From NCBI GenBank assembly GCA_030524175.1, contig JAUNHC010000026.1, positions 16,491 to 80,490 of the forward strand: a stretch of 64,000 nt of DNA, in the 5' to 3' direction. The stretch comes from Eubacteriales bacterium. Its GTDB lineage: Bacteria; Bacillota; Clostridia; Lachnospirales; Lachnospiraceae. The number at the start of each line of letters is the position of its first letter. The first letter of the stretch is position 1. This document shows positions 1 to 8,885 of this stretch, piece after piece. Made by a program: the position numbers and the translations under genes. The notes beneath the pieces were generated by a model. That model was not told where the DNA came from. It did not search any database and worked only from the letters and a program-made list of their open reading frames with translations.

Positions 1-532
1 TGCAGCACTCTTAGAAACTGGATAAATGAAGGAATTTCCCCGATAGAAATAGCTGTAAACTTTTCCCGCAGACATTTGGATAAGCCTGACTTTATCCGGA
101 AACTTTGTAAACTTGCGGATCATTACGAAATTCCACATCGGTTCCTGGTTGTAGAGTGGACAGAAACGGCTATAGCGGAAAATGAGGAAGCTATTGATGC
201 ATATGGTTGAAGAACTCCATAAAAATGGCTTTTTGGTAGCCATGGATGATTTTGGCACAGGTTATTCCTCTTTAAGTATGCTAAAGAATTTGCCAGTAGA
301 TATATTAAAAATAGACCGCAGTTTTTTTTATAATATTCGATATAGGGATCGGGTAAGAATATTGATTACTAACATAATGAACCTGGCTGAAAAGTTAGAA
401 ATGATTACAGTGGCAGAAGGCGTGGAGGAGAAGAGGCATGTTGATTTCTTACGGCAAGCCGGCTGTGATAAAGTTCAGGGATACTATTTTGCTCATCCTG
501 TTCCTGCTGAATTATTTTGGCGTGAAAGGTAG
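1..532 (+). pseudogene. EAL-domain c-di-GMP phosphodiesterase, C-terminal part, frameshifted
   Basis: The window opens inside the gene. Frame 1 reads an EAL domain up to VVEWTETAIAENEEAI and then meets a stop near 210. Frame 2 continues the same domain from about 182 with DDFGTGYSSL, the ILKIDRSFF segment and VAEGVEE, and ends at 532. EAL enzymes hydrolyse cyclic di-GMP; the metal-binding E of the TET segment, the DDFGTG loop, the catalytic K and the late E are all present, so the damage is one indel between about 181 and 210, not gradual decay. The EAL signature itself and any sensor domain lie upstream of the window. The 3' end overlaps a remnant of a winged-helix gene. A sequencing error in one base is the alternative. 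Confidence 0.8.
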
Positions 533-580
533 GCGGCTATATGGGAAAGTAATAATTTTATTTTTAAATAATGAGGAGAT
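525..580 (+). repeat. Remnant copy of the start of the winged-helix gene at 6031
   Basis: This stretch matches 6007-6062 at all but about five of 56 positions, including the ribosome-binding region, a GTA replacing the GTG start, and the codons for IILFLNNEE. Similarity at protein level runs a little further (IDVVKQ against MQVVDK). The reading frame here runs on only to 638 without any winged-helix domain, so it is a decayed or recombined fragment. The two copies bracket the two-component/ABC operon. Confidence 0.75.
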
Positions 581-698
581 AGATGTGGTTAAACAGCGAG
601 TCAGACTGTATATATCTGGAGGGACTAAAGGCAATTAAGGAACGATTGGAGTAAACTATCTGTTAAATCAAATCAGAAAGTCAGAAGGAAATATATGC

Positions 699-1391
699 AT
701 GAAAGAGATTTTAATTGTTGAGGACGATACGACCCTGAATAAAATGCTCTCAAATATATTGGCAGTTGAAGGATACAACGTGACATCCGCCTATACAGTG
801 AAAGAAGTTCAGTATTGCTTCAGGTCAAATGCTTTCCAACTGGTGATTTTAGACATCAATTTGCCGGATGGTTCTGGTTTTGACGTTTGCAAAGAAATCA
901 GAAAAAAATCACAAACGGCTGTCATTTTCCTGACTGCTAACGATCTAGAACAGGATATGATCAAAGGCTATGAAGTGGGTGCTGCGGACTATATTACCAA
1001 ACCATTCCCTAACCAGATTTTACGTCTTAAAGTAAAAGCCATTTTAGACATTTTGGAAAGGACAGAGACTGGCCCGCCTCACAAGGTATACGATGATGGA
1101 CATCTAAAGATTGACTTTTCTTCCATACAGGCATACCTGAACGGAAAAGAAATTGTATTTTCCCCGCTGGAATATCGGATGCTCCAAATCTTTATACAAA
1201 ACAAAGGAATTTTACTGACACGGCAAAAGTTGTTGGAACATCTATGGGACAGTCAGGAAAATTATGTGGATGAACATACATTGACAGCGACAGTCAGCCG
1301 TGTCCGTGGCAAAATAGAGCAAGACGGGAGTAAATATATTCAAACCGTTTACGGCATGGGTTATATGTTTACAGGCGGGGGTATGAAATGA
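699..1391 (+). CDS. OmpR/PhoB-family response regulator
   Basis: Receiver domain (residues 1-115) with the acidic pair ED at 8-9, phospho-acceptor D52 in VILDINLPDGSG, the T of FLTA and the K of ITKPF, then a winged-helix DNA-binding domain (about 130-225) ending in the usual VYGMGYMF wing. At 230 residues it has normal length. The start ATG at 699 follows an AGAAGG site. It overlaps the kinase gene by four bases (ATGA), so the two are translationally coupled. With the downstream ABC transporter the layout is that of BceRS-BceAB/VraRS-like modules, which sense cell-wall antibiotics such as bacitracin or lantibiotics and induce an ABC exporter. The inducing compound is inferred, not visible. 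Confidence 0.93.
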   Translation: MKEILIVEDDTTLNKMLSNILAVEGYNVTSAYTVKEVQYCFRSNAFQLVILDINLPDGSGFDVCKEIRKKSQTAVIFLTANDLEQDMIKGYEVGAADYITKPFPNQILRLKVKAILDILERTETGPPHKVYDDGHLKIDFSSIQAYLNGKEIVFSPLEYRMLQIFIQNKGILLTRQKLLEHLWDSQENYVDEHTLTATVSRVRGKIEQDGSKYIQTVYGMGYMFTGGGMK

Positions 1392-2419
1392 GAAAAGCCG
1401 GGTTATCAATAAAAAAGATTTACTATCTGACAGGCGCCGGAGTACTGGTTACAACAATCATGCTTTGTGCTGTCATCGTTCTCCTATTCCATAGTGTAAA
1501 AGATATTTTAATCTGCTTATTCACTGTGGCAGCTCTATCTGTATGGGGATTCTTTTTAGTCATGGCTTTACAAAACCGGATATCCCAATTTACAGATCAT
1601 GTATGCCAGACTATAAGCGTTATGATGCAGGGAAATAATAATTTAGAAGAAATTTTCGATGAAGACACTCTTTTGAACCGAATCAGCTACCAGCTATATC
1701 GGCTGTACCAGATGCTGTTGGCAAATAAAAGTGCCATTGAGGAGCAGAGGGCCGATTTGCAGGGGATGATTTCAGATATATCTCACCAGCTCAAGACACC
1801 GGCCACAAATCTGAAAATGGCTGCCTCTACTCTTTTGGAGCAGGAGCTCCCGCGCAATCTGCAGACAGAATATCTGGATTCCATGAATACTCAGCTTGAT
1901 AAGCTGGAATTTCTTATGAATGCTATGGTAAAGTCCTCCCGTTTGGAGACAGGCGTCATTGCGCTTGAAAAGCAGCAGGCTCCGGTTTATGAAACACTGG
2001 CAACAGCTCTGGGCGGCATATTTCTGAAGGCCGAGGAAAAAAAATTAAAGGTCACAGTAGACTGTTCTGACACTTTGACCGTTCCACATGATTCTAAATG
2101 GACAGCGGAGGCCCTGTTTAATATTCTGGAAAATGCCGTAAAATATACCTCGGTGGGAGGCACCATTGGGATAACAGTTGTCCGTTGGGAGGCTTACACA
2201 AAAATTGATATTACAGATACAGGACGGGGGATACCGGAGTGCCGTCATGGGGCAATTTTTAAACGGTTTTACCGGGAACCGGAAGTTCATAATACGGAGG
2301 GTATTGGTATCGGCCTGTATCTTGCCAGAGAAATCATTTCCAAACAAGGCGGCTACATTAAAGTTACCTCTGCCGCAGGAAGCGGTGCAACATTTTCTGT
2401 ATTCTTACCAAACGGATAA
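1388..2419 (+). CDS. Sensor histidine kinase, two membrane helices
   Basis: 343 residues. Two hydrophobic helices at about 13-37 and 41-61 are joined by only a few residues, so there is practically no external sensor domain, as in intramembrane-sensing BceS-type kinases. The dimerisation/H-box is DISHQLKTP with phospho-acceptor H133; the catalytic domain has the N box (NILENAVKYTS), the G1 box (DTGRGIPE) and the G2 box (GIGIGLYLA). All residues expected for activity are present. It should phosphorylate the regulator at 699-1391. Kinases of this form generally depend on their partner ABC transporter as the real sensor, which fits the gene order here. Confidence 0.93.
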   Translation: MRKAGLSIKKIYYLTGAGVLVTTIMLCAVIVLLFHSVKDILICLFTVAALSVWGFFLVMALQNRISQFTDHVCQTISVMMQGNNNLEEIFDEDTLLNRISYQLYRLYQMLLANKSAIEEQRADLQGMISDISHQLKTPATNLKMAASTLLEQELPRNLQTEYLDSMNTQLDKLEFLMNAMVKSSRLETGVIALEKQQAPVYETLATALGGIFLKAEEKKLKVTVDCSDTLTVPHDSKWTAEALFNILENAVKYTSVGGTIGITVVRWEAYTKIDITDTGRGIPECRHGAIFKRFYREPEVHNTEGIGIGLYLAREIISKQGGYIKVTSAAGSGATFSVFLPNG

Positions 2420-2504
2420 GACAAAAAATCTTCAAATGGTGACATTCTCATGACCTTTGTATTTTATCATAAGAAATAAAATAAGAAAGGTGGTATCTCA
2501 TTCC

Positions 2505-3170
2505 ATGCCAATATTGAAAACGATTGATTTGAAAAAATATTACAAGCAGGGAGAGAATATAACAAAGGCACTTGATGGTGTATGCCTTGAAATCGAAAAA
2601 GGTGAGTTTGTTGTAGTCGTCGGCACCTCCGGCTCTGGTAAATCTACGCTTCTCCATATGATAGGGGGGCTGGATAATCCGACATCCGGTAAGGTTATTG
2701 TAAATGGGAATGATATCTCAGAAAAAAATGAGGAGCAGCTTACGATATTCCGCCGTCGTCATATCGGCTTTGTGTTCCAGAATTATAATCTGGTTCCTGT
2801 TCTGAATGTCTATGAAAATATTGTGCTTCCTGTAGAACTGAATGGAGACAAAGCAGATAAAACGCTGCTGAATGAAATAGTAGGAATATTAGGATTGAAA
2901 GACAAACTGGATAACCTGCCCAGTAATCTTTCGGGCGGCCAGCAGCAGCGTGTCGCCATTGCCCGCGCTTTGATCACAAAACCGGAGATCATCCTGGCGG
3001 ATGAACCAACAGGAAATCTGGACAGCCATACAAGTATGGATGTTCTCTCCCTTCTGAAAATGACCAGTATGCGATTCCATCAGACTGTAGTAATGATCAC
3101 CCACAACGATGAAATCGCTCAGCTTGCAGACCGCATTGTGCGGATTGAAGACGGAAAAATCAAAGCATAA
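2505..3170 (+). CDS. ABC transporter ATPase (LolD/MacB/BceA type)
   Basis: Start taken at ATG 2505 behind an AAGGTGG site; an earlier in-frame codon at 2457 has no such site and adds 16 unlikely residues. Walker A is GTSGSGKST, the Q loop is [10 protein letters not shown], the signature [15 protein letters not shown], Walker [13 protein letters not shown], with the switch His in VMITHND. The 221-residue size and the [12 protein letters not shown] segment are typical of ATPases that drive FtsX-type permeases. It lies 12 bases upstream of such a permease, so the two form one exporter or a mechanotransmission complex removing peptide antibiotics from the membrane. Confidence 0.93.
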   Translation: MPILKTIDLKKYYKQGENITKALDGVCLEIEKGEFVVVVGTSGSGKSTLLHMIGGLDNPTSGKVIVNGNDISEKNEEQLTIFRRRHIGFVFQNYNLVPVLNVYENIVLPVELNGDKADKTLLNEIVGILGLKDKLDNLPSNLSGGQQQRVAIARALITKPEIILADEPTGNLDSHTSMDVLSLLKMTSMRFHQTVVMITHNDEIAQLADRIVRIEDGKIKA

Positions 3171-3182
3171 GGGGGAAGGAAA

Positions 3183-5801
3183 ATGTTATTTGATAATGAT
3201 ACAAAAGCTGTGATAAAGTTGCTTTCAAAACGCAGTTTTCGTAAAAGCAGAACACGTAATATTGCGGCGATTCTGGCAATTGCAATGACCGCCTTTTTGT
3301 TTACTTCCATAATCTCTCTTGCCTTCGGTGTACAGTCTTCCATAGTCCTGTCACTACAGATGGAAAAGGGCAGCAAAGCTGACGGAAGCGTAGGTTACAT
3401 GACAAAGGAACAGTTTAATAAGTTGAACAACAGCGATTTTGTAGAGCAGGCAGGATGCAGACAATTCATAGGTTATACTTCCAATTCACCGGGTCATGCG
3501 ATTGAGATCAATTATGCAGACAGCATTCAGCAGGAACTGACTTTTTCTACTCCCTCACATGGTAGGGCGCCGCAGGCCCCTAATGAGATTACTACAACCG
3601 ACAGAGCGTTAAAGGCATTGGGAATAGAACCTGAAGTAGGGGCGAATGTGCCGGTTGAGTTTACTTTGCGCGGTCAGTCTTATCATTTTGACATGGTAGT
3701 TTCCGGTTGGTGGGAGTCTTCACAGCCAGGTATTAGCTTAATGATCGTTTCACAAAGTTTCATGGAAGAAAACGGTGCTGCTTTTCCAAATACCTATGCC
3801 TTTGATAAAGAAATATCCGGCACTTTTTTTTCCAATGTAATTCTAAAGAACAAAACAAATGTGCAGGGACAGCTTAAAGAGTTTGCCCGGTCAGCAGGAG
3901 GAAATCCTGTCGATATGACAGCGGATAACTATGTCCAGTGTACAGATGACAGCGTTGCAAAAGTGTTCATGCAGCCATCTGTGGCTGCAGTGGTCATTGG
4001 CTTTATCATTCTGTTTATTCTTTGCGGATACCTGCTCATATACAATATTTTTGACATTTCAGTGAAACAGGATGTACGGCAGTTCGGCCTTCTGAGAACA
4101 ATCGGTACAACTACAAGGCAAATTAAAAAGGTGGTCAAAAGGCAGGCAGTTACTTTGACCCTCATTGGATTGCCCATCGGTCTGGTAACCGGATTAGGGG
4201 TGGGATATGTTCTTCTGCCGTTTGTAGTAAAATCTGTAAATAATAACAGTGCAGCAGTACAGTTTTCGGTATCTCCGCTTATTTTTGCGGCGGCGGCCCT
4301 GTTTACTATTGTTACCGTTATCATAAGCACCAGAAAACCTGTGAAAAAAGCCACTAAAGTTTCGCCTTTAGAAGCAGTCCAGTACACAGGGTCAAATATA
4401 GTAAGTAAAAAGAAGAAAAAACGTCAAAACGGCGCGAAGCTGCCGTACATGGCATTTTCAAATGTTGGAAGAAACAGACGGCGCTCCGCTTTTATCATCC
4501 TTTCCATGCTGTTATGTATCGTGTTGTTTAATTCCGTAATCATTATTACTCAGAGCCTTGATGTAGAAAAAGGTATCCGCCGGACTACAAAAACAGATTT
4601 TCTGGTTTATAATTCCGCCTGTGCAAACAGGGTAACAGGCTTTTCCAGCCGAAATGACGCATTGAACGCCTCTGCTATAGAGCAGATAAAAGAACAAACC
4701 GGTATTACAAATGAGAGATATCTCTATCGCAATACGATTGAAGATACAGATGTAACCGTAGATTATGGATTCAAAGATTTGCAGGCGGAAAGGCATCAAG
4801 AGATTAACGGACGAAATATGGTGGATTATGGAAACGGCTCCAGCGTCTGGGTGCCAACGGACAATGACCAGCGTTTTTTTGGAAATGTATTTGGAGCGTC
4901 TGAGGAATTTTTTGATGATCTGGTAATTTACGAAGGGGAAACAGCTCCTGGGGTTTTAAAACAAAAACTGGACAGTGGAGAGTATATTATTGTCGGTACA
5001 CCGATAAACAGGCTGACAGGTGAACCGATAACAGGCCAGCCTTTTTATGACCAGCTGAGGACAGGGGACAAAGTAACCTTTTACAAAGGCAATGAACCCT
5101 ATCAGACTTTTACTGTTCTTGCCATGGCCTGCCTTGTAAATACAGAAATAGAAATAGACCAGTGGACCAACTCGGTAACGAAAATTGGCGGTGACGCACC
5201 GCTTCTGTATCTGCCGGAAAACATATTTACTAAAATTTATGAGGAACCTGTCCTTCTGAATTATGGCTTTGATGCAGAGGGGACAAAGGAACAGATGACC
5301 CAATTTCTGGATAACCTTACTGCACAGGATCCAACTACTGCCTATACATCAAGTGAATTAATCGCCAGCCGGCTTCAGACGACCTGCAATATTATTTTTA
5401 TGGTGGGAGGTATGATTGCATGTATCTTTGCACTGGCCGGACTAATTAACTTTACTAATATGATGATTACGAACATTGTGACAAGACAGCAGGAATTTGC
5501 AACTATGCAGAGCATCGGAATGACAGGGAGACAGCTTCGGCAGATGATGATATGGGAAGGGCTTTATTATGCATTGGGAGCAGGTACTTTTGGCTGCGGT
5601 ATAGCTGCACTTATCGGTCTGACAGTTCTTAGAAGTGCTCTAAACTCTTCCTCCATGTGGTATTTTACACTGCACTTTACAATGATACCGGGTTTACTGA
5701 TAGCAGGTCTGTACTTCATCATGGCAATGATTATACCTGTAATTGCACTGAAGGCGTTTCATAAAGGCAGCGTGGTAGACAGGCTGCGAAAATCTGAGTG
5801 A
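3183..5801 (+). CDS. FtsX-type ABC transporter permease (872 aa)
   Basis: A large permease with two copies of the FtsX/MacB unit. One helix lies at residues 25-50, an extracellular domain at about 55-260, three helices at 265-395, a further helix at about 430-455, a second extracellular domain to about 700, and three final helices (about 715-860). The GLLRTIGTTTRQI and ATMQSIGMTGRQL segments are the paired coupling motifs that contact the ATPase. The arrangement matches Gram-positive antimicrobial-peptide exporters rather than classical importers. The start ATG follows GGGGGAAGGAAA. The substrate cannot be read from sequence. Confidence 0.9.
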   Translation: MLFDNDTKAVIKLLSKRSFRKSRTRNIAAILAIAMTAFLFTSIISLAFGVQSSIVLSLQMEKGSKADGSVGYMTKEQFNKLNNSDFVEQAGCRQFIGYTSNSPGHAIEINYADSIQQELTFSTPSHGRAPQAPNEITTTDRALKALGIEPEVGANVPVEFTLRGQSYHFDMVVSGWWESSQPGISLMIVSQSFMEENGAAFPNTYAFDKEISGTFFSNVILKNKTNVQGQLKEFARSAGGNPVDMTADNYVQCTDDSVAKVFMQPSVAAVVIGFIILFILCGYLLIYNIFDISVKQDVRQFGLLRTIGTTTRQIKKVVKRQAVTLTLIGLPIGLVTGLGVGYVLLPFVVKSVNNNSAAVQFSVSPLIFAAAALFTIVTVIISTRKPVKKATKVSPLEAVQYTGSNIVSKKKKKRQNGAKLPYMAFSNVGRNRRRSAFIILSMLLCIVLFNSVIIITQSLDVEKGIRRTTKTDFLVYNSACANRVTGFSSRNDALNASAIEQIKEQTGITNERYLYRNTIEDTDVTVDYGFKDLQAERHQEINGRNMVDYGNGSSVWVPTDNDQRFFGNVFGASEEFFDDLVIYEGETAPGVLKQKLDSGEYIIVGTPINRLTGEPITGQPFYDQLRTGDKVTFYKGNEPYQTFTVLAMACLVNTEIEIDQWTNSVTKIGGDAPLLYLPENIFTKIYEEPVLLNYGFDAEGTKEQMTQFLDNLTAQDPTTAYTSSELIASRLQTTCNIIFMVGGMIACIFALAGLINFTNMMITNIVTRQQEFATMQSIGMTGRQLRQMMIWEGLYYALGAGTFGCGIAALIGLTVLRSALNSSSMWYFTLHFTMIPGLLIAGLYFIMAMIIPVIALKAFHKGSVVDRLRKSE

Positions 5802-5820
5802 CCAAATGTATGAAGCATCT

Positions 5821-5860
5821 TTCACAATAATGGTACGTGATTCCACACCATTATTGTGAA
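5821..5860 (+). terminator. Inverted repeat after the ABC operon
   Basis: Two perfectly complementary 14-base arms (5821-5834 and 5847-5860) with a 12-base loop begin 20 bases after the permease stop. No long T run follows, so this may be a weak or factor-assisted terminator; a protein-binding palindrome is also possible. Confidence 0.55.
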
Positions 5861-6030
5861 TATAGGGATGTTTCCAACGTTGGTTATAGATGCTCAATAC
5901 CTCTTAGGACAATCTGTCAAGACAGAGGAATTAGTTGTAGCGGGAAACCGACAATAGTTGAACTGTGACTGACCGCTTGTTTACCAACAATTATTCTCGA
6001 ATATAAAAAGGTGGGTGGATAAATGGGAAA

Positions 6031-6444
6031 GTGATAATTTTATTTTTAAATAATGAGGAGATGCAAGTCGTTGATAAAATCATGGAGGCAATAGACAGAG
6101 AATTTCAAATGACAGTTATACCTAATATGTCAGCTTTATCTTTTTCTGATTTAACCATTAATTCGTTACAATGTAAGGTTTTTAGAAATGAAATAGAAAT
6201 AGAACTGACGAACTTAGAATTTTCTGCCCTACTCTATCTTGCACAACAGCCTGGCAGAGTATTTACCAAGGAACAAATTTATCAGCATTTGTATCCAGAT
6301 GAACTAACAGGGGAAATTAATAATATCATCTACTGCCTCATTCGGAGTCTGCGAAAGAAACTGGAGCCGGATCCGCGGCATCCCAAATACATTCATATGG
6401 TGAGAGGAGTCGGATATAAATTTGAACCACTCTCGGAGGAGTAA
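6031..6444 (+). CDS. Winged-helix protein without receiver domain
   Basis: 137 residues. The C-terminal 90 form an OmpR-type winged helix (LTNLEFSALLYLAQQPGRVFTKEQI ... MVRGVGYKFE), but the N-terminal 45 residues (IILFLNNEE... then a short helix) are far too short for a receiver. It therefore probably binds DNA without phosphorylation control. The start is GTG 6031 behind AGGTGGGTGG; an ATG at 6023 in another frame gives only a three-codon peptide. It precedes the serine recombinase and may control it or be controlled with it. A second, damaged copy of its 5' end lies at 525-580. Confidence 0.8.
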   Translation: MIILFLNNEEMQVVDKIMEAIDREFQMTVIPNMSALSFSDLTINSLQCKVFRNEIEIELTNLEFSALLYLAQQPGRVFTKEQIYQHLYPDELTGEINNIIYCLIRSLRKKLEPDPRHPKYIHMVRGVGYKFEPLSEE

Positions 6445-6463
6445 CATCCTCTGGGAGCTTTTT
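6430..6463 (+). terminator. Intrinsic terminator of the winged-helix gene
   Basis: An 11-base-pair stem with two G-U pairs (6430-6440 with 6447-6457) and a six-base loop is followed by a T run at 6459-6464. The 5' arm overlaps the end of the coding sequence. Confidence 0.8.
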
Positions 6464-6496
6464 TGCGCTTTTTCTCTAAAATCTGTATCTATCTAT

Positions 6497-6614
6497 ATAT
6501 ACCAAAAAGTATACTTTCTGGGCATTAGAAAAAAGCACTGTTATTTTATCCCGAAATGTCCGGTGGAAAACTTTTGGTATATCCCATTCAAAATGTGGAC
6601 AATTTGGTACGATT
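6497..6614. promoter_or_regulatory. Possible recombination (res-like) or operator site
   Basis: Just upstream of the serine recombinase, TATACCAAAAAG (6498-6509) is repeated inverted as CTTTTGGTATA (6571-6581), and a third related half-site, TTTGGTAC, lies at 6603-6610. Small serine recombinases act at sites made of such inverted half-sites placed next to their own gene, and these also serve as operators. The assignment is inference from position and symmetry. Confidence 0.45.
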
Positions 6615-6629
6615 AAGGGAGGAATGTGA

Positions 6630-7289
6630 ATGAGCTTCTATGGATATCACAGGACAAGTTCCAGAGAACAGCATTTAGACCGGGGGTTGATTGAGATTCG
6701 ACAATATTGTGAGGAGCATCAATTGCCGCTCACGAATATTTTTACAGATCAGCAGACCGGAAAGAATTTTAACCGGCCCCGCTATACTGTTTTGGTGGAG
6801 GATGTACTCCGCCCAGATGATGTTTTGATTGTTACAGAACTGGACCGGCTCGGCAGAAATAAGAACGATATTCTAAAGCAGCTGCAACGTTTAAGGGATA
6901 TGGAAGTGCGGGTCATGGTCTTGGAATTGCCGACAACACTGATGGATATTTCCAAAATGGAAAATACCTTAGCAAAACTTATGTTGGAAACAATCAATAA
7001 TATGATGATTGAGCTATATGCATCTATGGCACAGGCAGAAATGGAGAAGAAAGAGAAGCGCCAGCGGGAAGGCATTGAAGCAAAAAGGCTGCGTGGGGAA
7101 TGGGAGGACTATGGCAGGCCGGCAGCTATTGATACCGAGACATTCAATCAACAATTTGCAAGGGTAATTAGAAAAGAGATTGGTCCTACGGCACTGCGGA
7201 GGGAACTGAACCTTTCCCACACTACATTCTACCGATATAGGGATGAATACTACAAAACACATCCTAAAATTCCAGAATCAGCAAAATAA
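6630..7289 (+). CDS. Small serine recombinase (resolvase/invertase family)
   Basis: 219 residues. The catalytic domain begins YGYHRTSSREQ, giving a nucleophilic serine at position 10 or 11, and carries the ELDRLGRN arginine motif and a long E helix at about 105-140. A basic segment and a helix-turn-helix (IGPTALRRELNLSHTTFYRY, about 185-205) follow. Such enzymes resolve cointegrates or invert DNA at nearby res-type sites. The start ATG follows GGGAGG. Its length excludes a large serine integrase, so it is more likely a resolution or inversion enzyme of the element than its integrase. Confidence 0.92.
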   Translation: MSFYGYHRTSSREQHLDRGLIEIRQYCEEHQLPLTNIFTDQQTGKNFNRPRYTVLVEDVLRPDDVLIVTELDRLGRNKNDILKQLQRLRDMEVRVMVLELPTTLMDISKMENTLAKLMLETINNMMIELYASMAQAEMEKKEKRQREGIEAKRLRGEWEDYGRPAAIDTETFNQQFARVIRKEIGPTALRRELNLSHTTFYRYRDEYYKTHPKIPESAK

Positions 7290-7342
7290 GAGAATTCTAT
7301 TTGATATATAGAAGAAATTATTTTGATGAGGAGGCTTTTTAT

Positions 7343-7570
7343 ATGAGAGATACAAGAAAAGGAATTTTGATTTATGACACTGCAAACAAAGGGTTCGATA
7401 TCCGCTTTGGCTTGGAAGAATACTATGGCCGGCTACACTGTGGAGAGTGTTTTGAGGTTCAGGTAAAGGGAAAATGGGTTCCTGTCCGTATAGAGCTAAA
7501 CTTTCCGGACAAATGGTATCTGGTCGGCTTGCCCCACGTAGATTTGAATGGGCTGCAGGTTAGAATTTAG
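7343..7570 (+). CDS. DUF5348-type small protein
   Basis: 75 residues. The start is set at ATG 7343, eight bases after GAGGAGG; an upstream in-frame ATG (7301) lacks a ribosome site. The sequence (FGLEEYYGRLHCGECFEVQ, then PVRIEL and WYLVG) matches the pattern I recall for DUF5348, small beta-rich proteins common on Firmicute ICEs, with no known function. It lies between the recombinase and two other small genes, all on the same strand and closely spaced. Confidence 0.65.
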   Translation: MRDTRKGILIYDTANKGFDIRFGLEEYYGRLHCGECFEVQVKGKWVPVRIELNFPDKWYLVGLPHVDLNGLQVRI

Positions 7571-7581
7571 GAGGATTTTTA

Positions 7582-7890
7582 ATGGATGCAATACATAAAG
7601 AAAATTATTTAAAACCTATCGTACCAAGAGTGGCGGATATTGGTATCATGTTGGAATGTCTGCATGAGGTATATGAATCTGAAGAGAATTTATTGCTGGC
7701 AGGCAAACCCTTACGTTCCACCATGGCCTATCCATTTATAAAAATGATAGAATCCCAGTGTAAAGGGCTTTCAGTAAAGGATATTCACCGGCTACTGTGG
7801 AATATTTACCTGACAGGAATAGAAAAATCTGCATTTATTAGAACATCAAAAGTTCAACTGTCGGACTACGAGAAAGGAGCTGGTATATAA
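7582..7890 (+). CDS. Small helical protein of unknown function
   Basis: 102 residues, not recognised. It is mostly helical by composition, with no cysteine pair, membrane segment or nucleotide motif. It starts 11 bases after the DUF5348 gene behind TAGGAGG and its stop codon overlaps the ATG of the next gene by one base (TAATG), so it is in the same operon as the broken tyrosine-recombinase-like gene. Phage and ICE operons often pair such small proteins with integrases as directionality factors, but nothing in the sequence proves that role. Confidence 0.6.
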   Translation: MDAIHKENYLKPIVPRVADIGIMLECLHEVYESEENLLLAGKPLRSTMAYPFIKMIESQCKGLSVKDIHRLLWNIYLTGIEKSAFIRTSKVQLSDYEKGAGI

Positions 7891-8714
7891 TGCTTATATC
7901 TAGAATCAGAAATTCTCACAAAAACGATGGCTATGTAATCATAGTGGAACTTGGTGACTACCCAAAGAGGATATTCCATTGTAAATCAAAAAACGATATT
8001 GTTATCCGCCTGAAGAGAATACAGCTATTACAGTATAGATTACGTTGTTTGGCCAGAGAGTTTAAGAATATACGAGAATGGTTCCCAGAACAAGAGTCTG
8101 CTTCTGCCGAAAAGATGATCCACTTTTTATTTCAGTATGATAAAGTTAACATAGAAGAAACAGTACGAGATCTTCTGAATGTGGCAAAATCCGGAGATTG
8201 GGATAGATTCTATTCACGGTACTTTTCACAACTTGAATGGTTAGGAAGTGCATCAAGGGAAGAAACGGAAAGACAACTTGAACAACTATATTTCACAAAG
8301 CATTATAAAAAGGCAATACAAGATTTAACTAAAAAGCGTAATCTGGAAGCAGTAATCTTCCTGCGTCTGCTTATGGAGACTGGAATCCGTCCCCGGGATG
8401 TATATCAGATGGATTCTTCCTGCATTTAAGGTAATCGGGTGAGAGTGAGATCCACTAAAATGGCAAGTCAAAATTATTACCAGCGTTTAAATAGCAGCCT
8501 GCCAAGAATATCAAAATCAACATTACATATTGCTGATGTTCTTGAAAAAGCGCAGGGAAAGTGGTTTACAAAGCCATATGATTATTATGTATATATAATC
8601 CATAAAACATGGAATCAATCAAACTTTACCCTTCATATGTTAAGGAGGTATCGGGTAGAGTGTGACAAGAAGGCATTAAGGGAGTGGTACGATTTACAGC
8701 AAGACAATAGATAA
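7890..8714 (+). pseudogene. Tyrosine-recombinase-like gene interrupted by one in-frame TAA
   Basis: One open frame of about 274 codons runs from ATG 7890 to 8714 apart from a single TAA at 8427-8429. Upstream of the stop, FLRLLMETGIRPRDVYQM resembles the catalytic-domain segment carrying the first active Arg of tyrosine recombinases; downstream, TLHMLRRY resembles the HxLRH box. A clear GHxxxxTT...Y ending is not visible, so the enzyme may have been atypical before the stop. A C-to-T change (CAA to TAA) would explain the break. It may be the decayed integrase of the 6-52 kb element. A sequencing error or suppression of the stop cannot be excluded. Confidence 0.65.
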
Positions 8715-8754
8715 GGCATATATATTTTTATTCAATGTTATATAGAGCGTCAGC

Positions 8755-8782
8755 AAGAGTCATCTGTGGATGGCTCTTTTTT
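8755..8782 (+). terminator. Intrinsic terminator
   Basis: A ten-pair stem with one G-U pair (8755-8764 with 8769-8778), a four-base loop and a T run 8777-8782. It closes the small plus-strand operon that starts at 6630 or 7343. Confidence 0.85.
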
Positions 8783-8784
8783 AG

Positions 8785-8820
8785 CTTACTTTAATATTGT
8801 AAAGTGAGCATAACAATATT
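8785..8820. promoter_or_regulatory. Overlapping inverted repeats, candidate operator
   Basis: CTTACTTT/AAAGTGAG and AATATTGT/ACAATATT (8793-8800 with 8813-8820) overlap 65 bases upstream of the regulator at 8886. This nesting is typical of a repressor-controlled promoter; the binding protein is not identified. Confidence 0.4.
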
Positions 8821-8885
8821 TACAGGAGTCAGACATGTGTGCTATTCTTAGAATAAAATCCTAGCTCAAGAAGGGAGTAGTGCTT

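Noticed and set aside
525-6062. The two 56-base matches as a transposon target-site duplication
   Set aside because: They are too long and imperfect, and protein-level similarity continues beyond them, so they are homologous gene starts, not a target duplication.
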